Below are positions 63,636 through 64,000 of a stretch of DNA of 64,000 nt, piece after piece. Location of the stretch: assembly GCF_000247695.1 (NCBI RefSeq), contig NW_004624804.1, positions 10,629,329 through 10,693,328 of the forward strand, given 5' to 3'. The translations under genes were made by a program, and so were the position numbers. The DNA is from Heterocephalus glaber. Lineage: Eukaryota; Chordata; Mammalia; Rodentia; Bathyergidae. The notes under the pieces were generated by a model, which searched no databases, was not told the origin of the DNA, and saw only the letters and a list, made by a program, of their open reading frames with translations. Each line of letters begins with the position of its first letter. The first letter of the stretch is position 1.

Positions 63636-64000
63636 GGAGGTGAGGAACAAGATGGTGGCGTCAGAGTGACAGGGCAACGGGCCATCCTAGCTCTCTCAGC
63701 GCCCATATCCAGCCGGCAAACAAACAACCTGACTGGGCAGCGGTGGTCGTCAGTCGGGCTGCCTTGGCAGACTCTGCTGTAAAGTGAGAAGACCTCATTC
63801 CAGGTCCTGAGCCTCCTTCGGCTGTGCTCAGGGGACACCACAGAGGACCCAGCTGGGCCCGAACTGCAGCTGCCTCTCAGGCCACCTACGACGGCTCCTC
63901 TGGGGGCATTTACCAGGTGTTCAACATCACCCACGGGGAGCAAGTGGCCGTGAAGCTTGCCTCTCGAGCACCAGACACCCCTGTTGTGAACTCTTTTTTT
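63636..64000 (+). pseudogene. CSNK1A1: Casein kinase 1 alpha-like processed pseudogene (5' part, cut by window end)
   Basis: Intronless. From about 63904 the + strand encodes IYQVFNITHGEQVAVKL, resembling the CK1-alpha ATP-binding lobe (IYLAINITNGEEVAVKL). The normal start region is missing or diverged and the frame degrades after the Lys. The preceding 250 bp (aggaacaagatggtggcg onward) looks like a decayed GC-rich 5'UTR with CpG lost to TG/CA. CK1-alpha is my best match; other CK1 isoforms fit less well. Confidence 0.45.

Overview
This is nuclear DNA of a placental mammal, almost certainly a rodent. It has split genes with GT-AG introns, CpG-island promoters and long introns packed with retroposons. 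Two SINE families dominate: a tRNA-derived ID-like element of about 75-90 bp with intact A and B boxes, and a 7SL-derived B1-like element, often with an internally duplicated 'ttcaaggccagcctg' block. The consensus is not that of mouse, rat, ground squirrel, jerboa or kangaroo rat as I remember them. A hystricomorph (mole-rat or guinea-pig group) or a beaver fits better, but I cannot fix the species.

The gene order matches the human 15q15.3 block MAP1A - PPIP5K1 - CKMT1 - STRC. Left edge (1-about 2.87 kb, + strand): the last three coding exons and 3'UTR of MAP1A. From about 3.8 to 51.2 kb (- strand): the whole PPIP5K1 gene. I could join 29 coding exons in one unbroken frame (1449 codons plus stop) with consistent splice phases, plus two likely 5' non-coding exons and a CpG-island promoter. 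Two further unannotated ORFs with good splice sites and frame-preserving phases lie in its 3' introns and are proposed as cassette exons. From about 54.1 to 59.9 kb (+ strand): complete CKMT1, nine coding exons, 417 residues, divergent from PPIP5K1.

Beyond CKMT1, where STRC is expected, only the last four STRC exons are recognisable (60.1-61.3 kb, - strand), still separated by introns. Three of them are wrecked by stops and indels, so this copy is a non-processed pseudogene. A pogo-like MITE sits in one of its introns. The right edge holds an LTR-like stretch (about 63.0-63.48 kb) and the start of what looks like a processed casein kinase 1 alpha pseudogene cut by the window end.

PPIP5K1 makes inositol pyrophosphates in the cytosol, with an N-terminal ATP-grasp kinase and a histidine phosphatase-type domain. 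CKMT1 is the ubiquitous mitochondrial creatine kinase. MAP1A binds neuronal microtubules. The genes are independent, not an operon. The 14-kb intron at 9.3-23.6 kb is largely an ancient antisense L1 into which dozens of younger SINEs have inserted. I saw no CRISPR, prokaryotic or otherwise alien system. The main points of interest are the STRC decay and the two candidate cassette exons.
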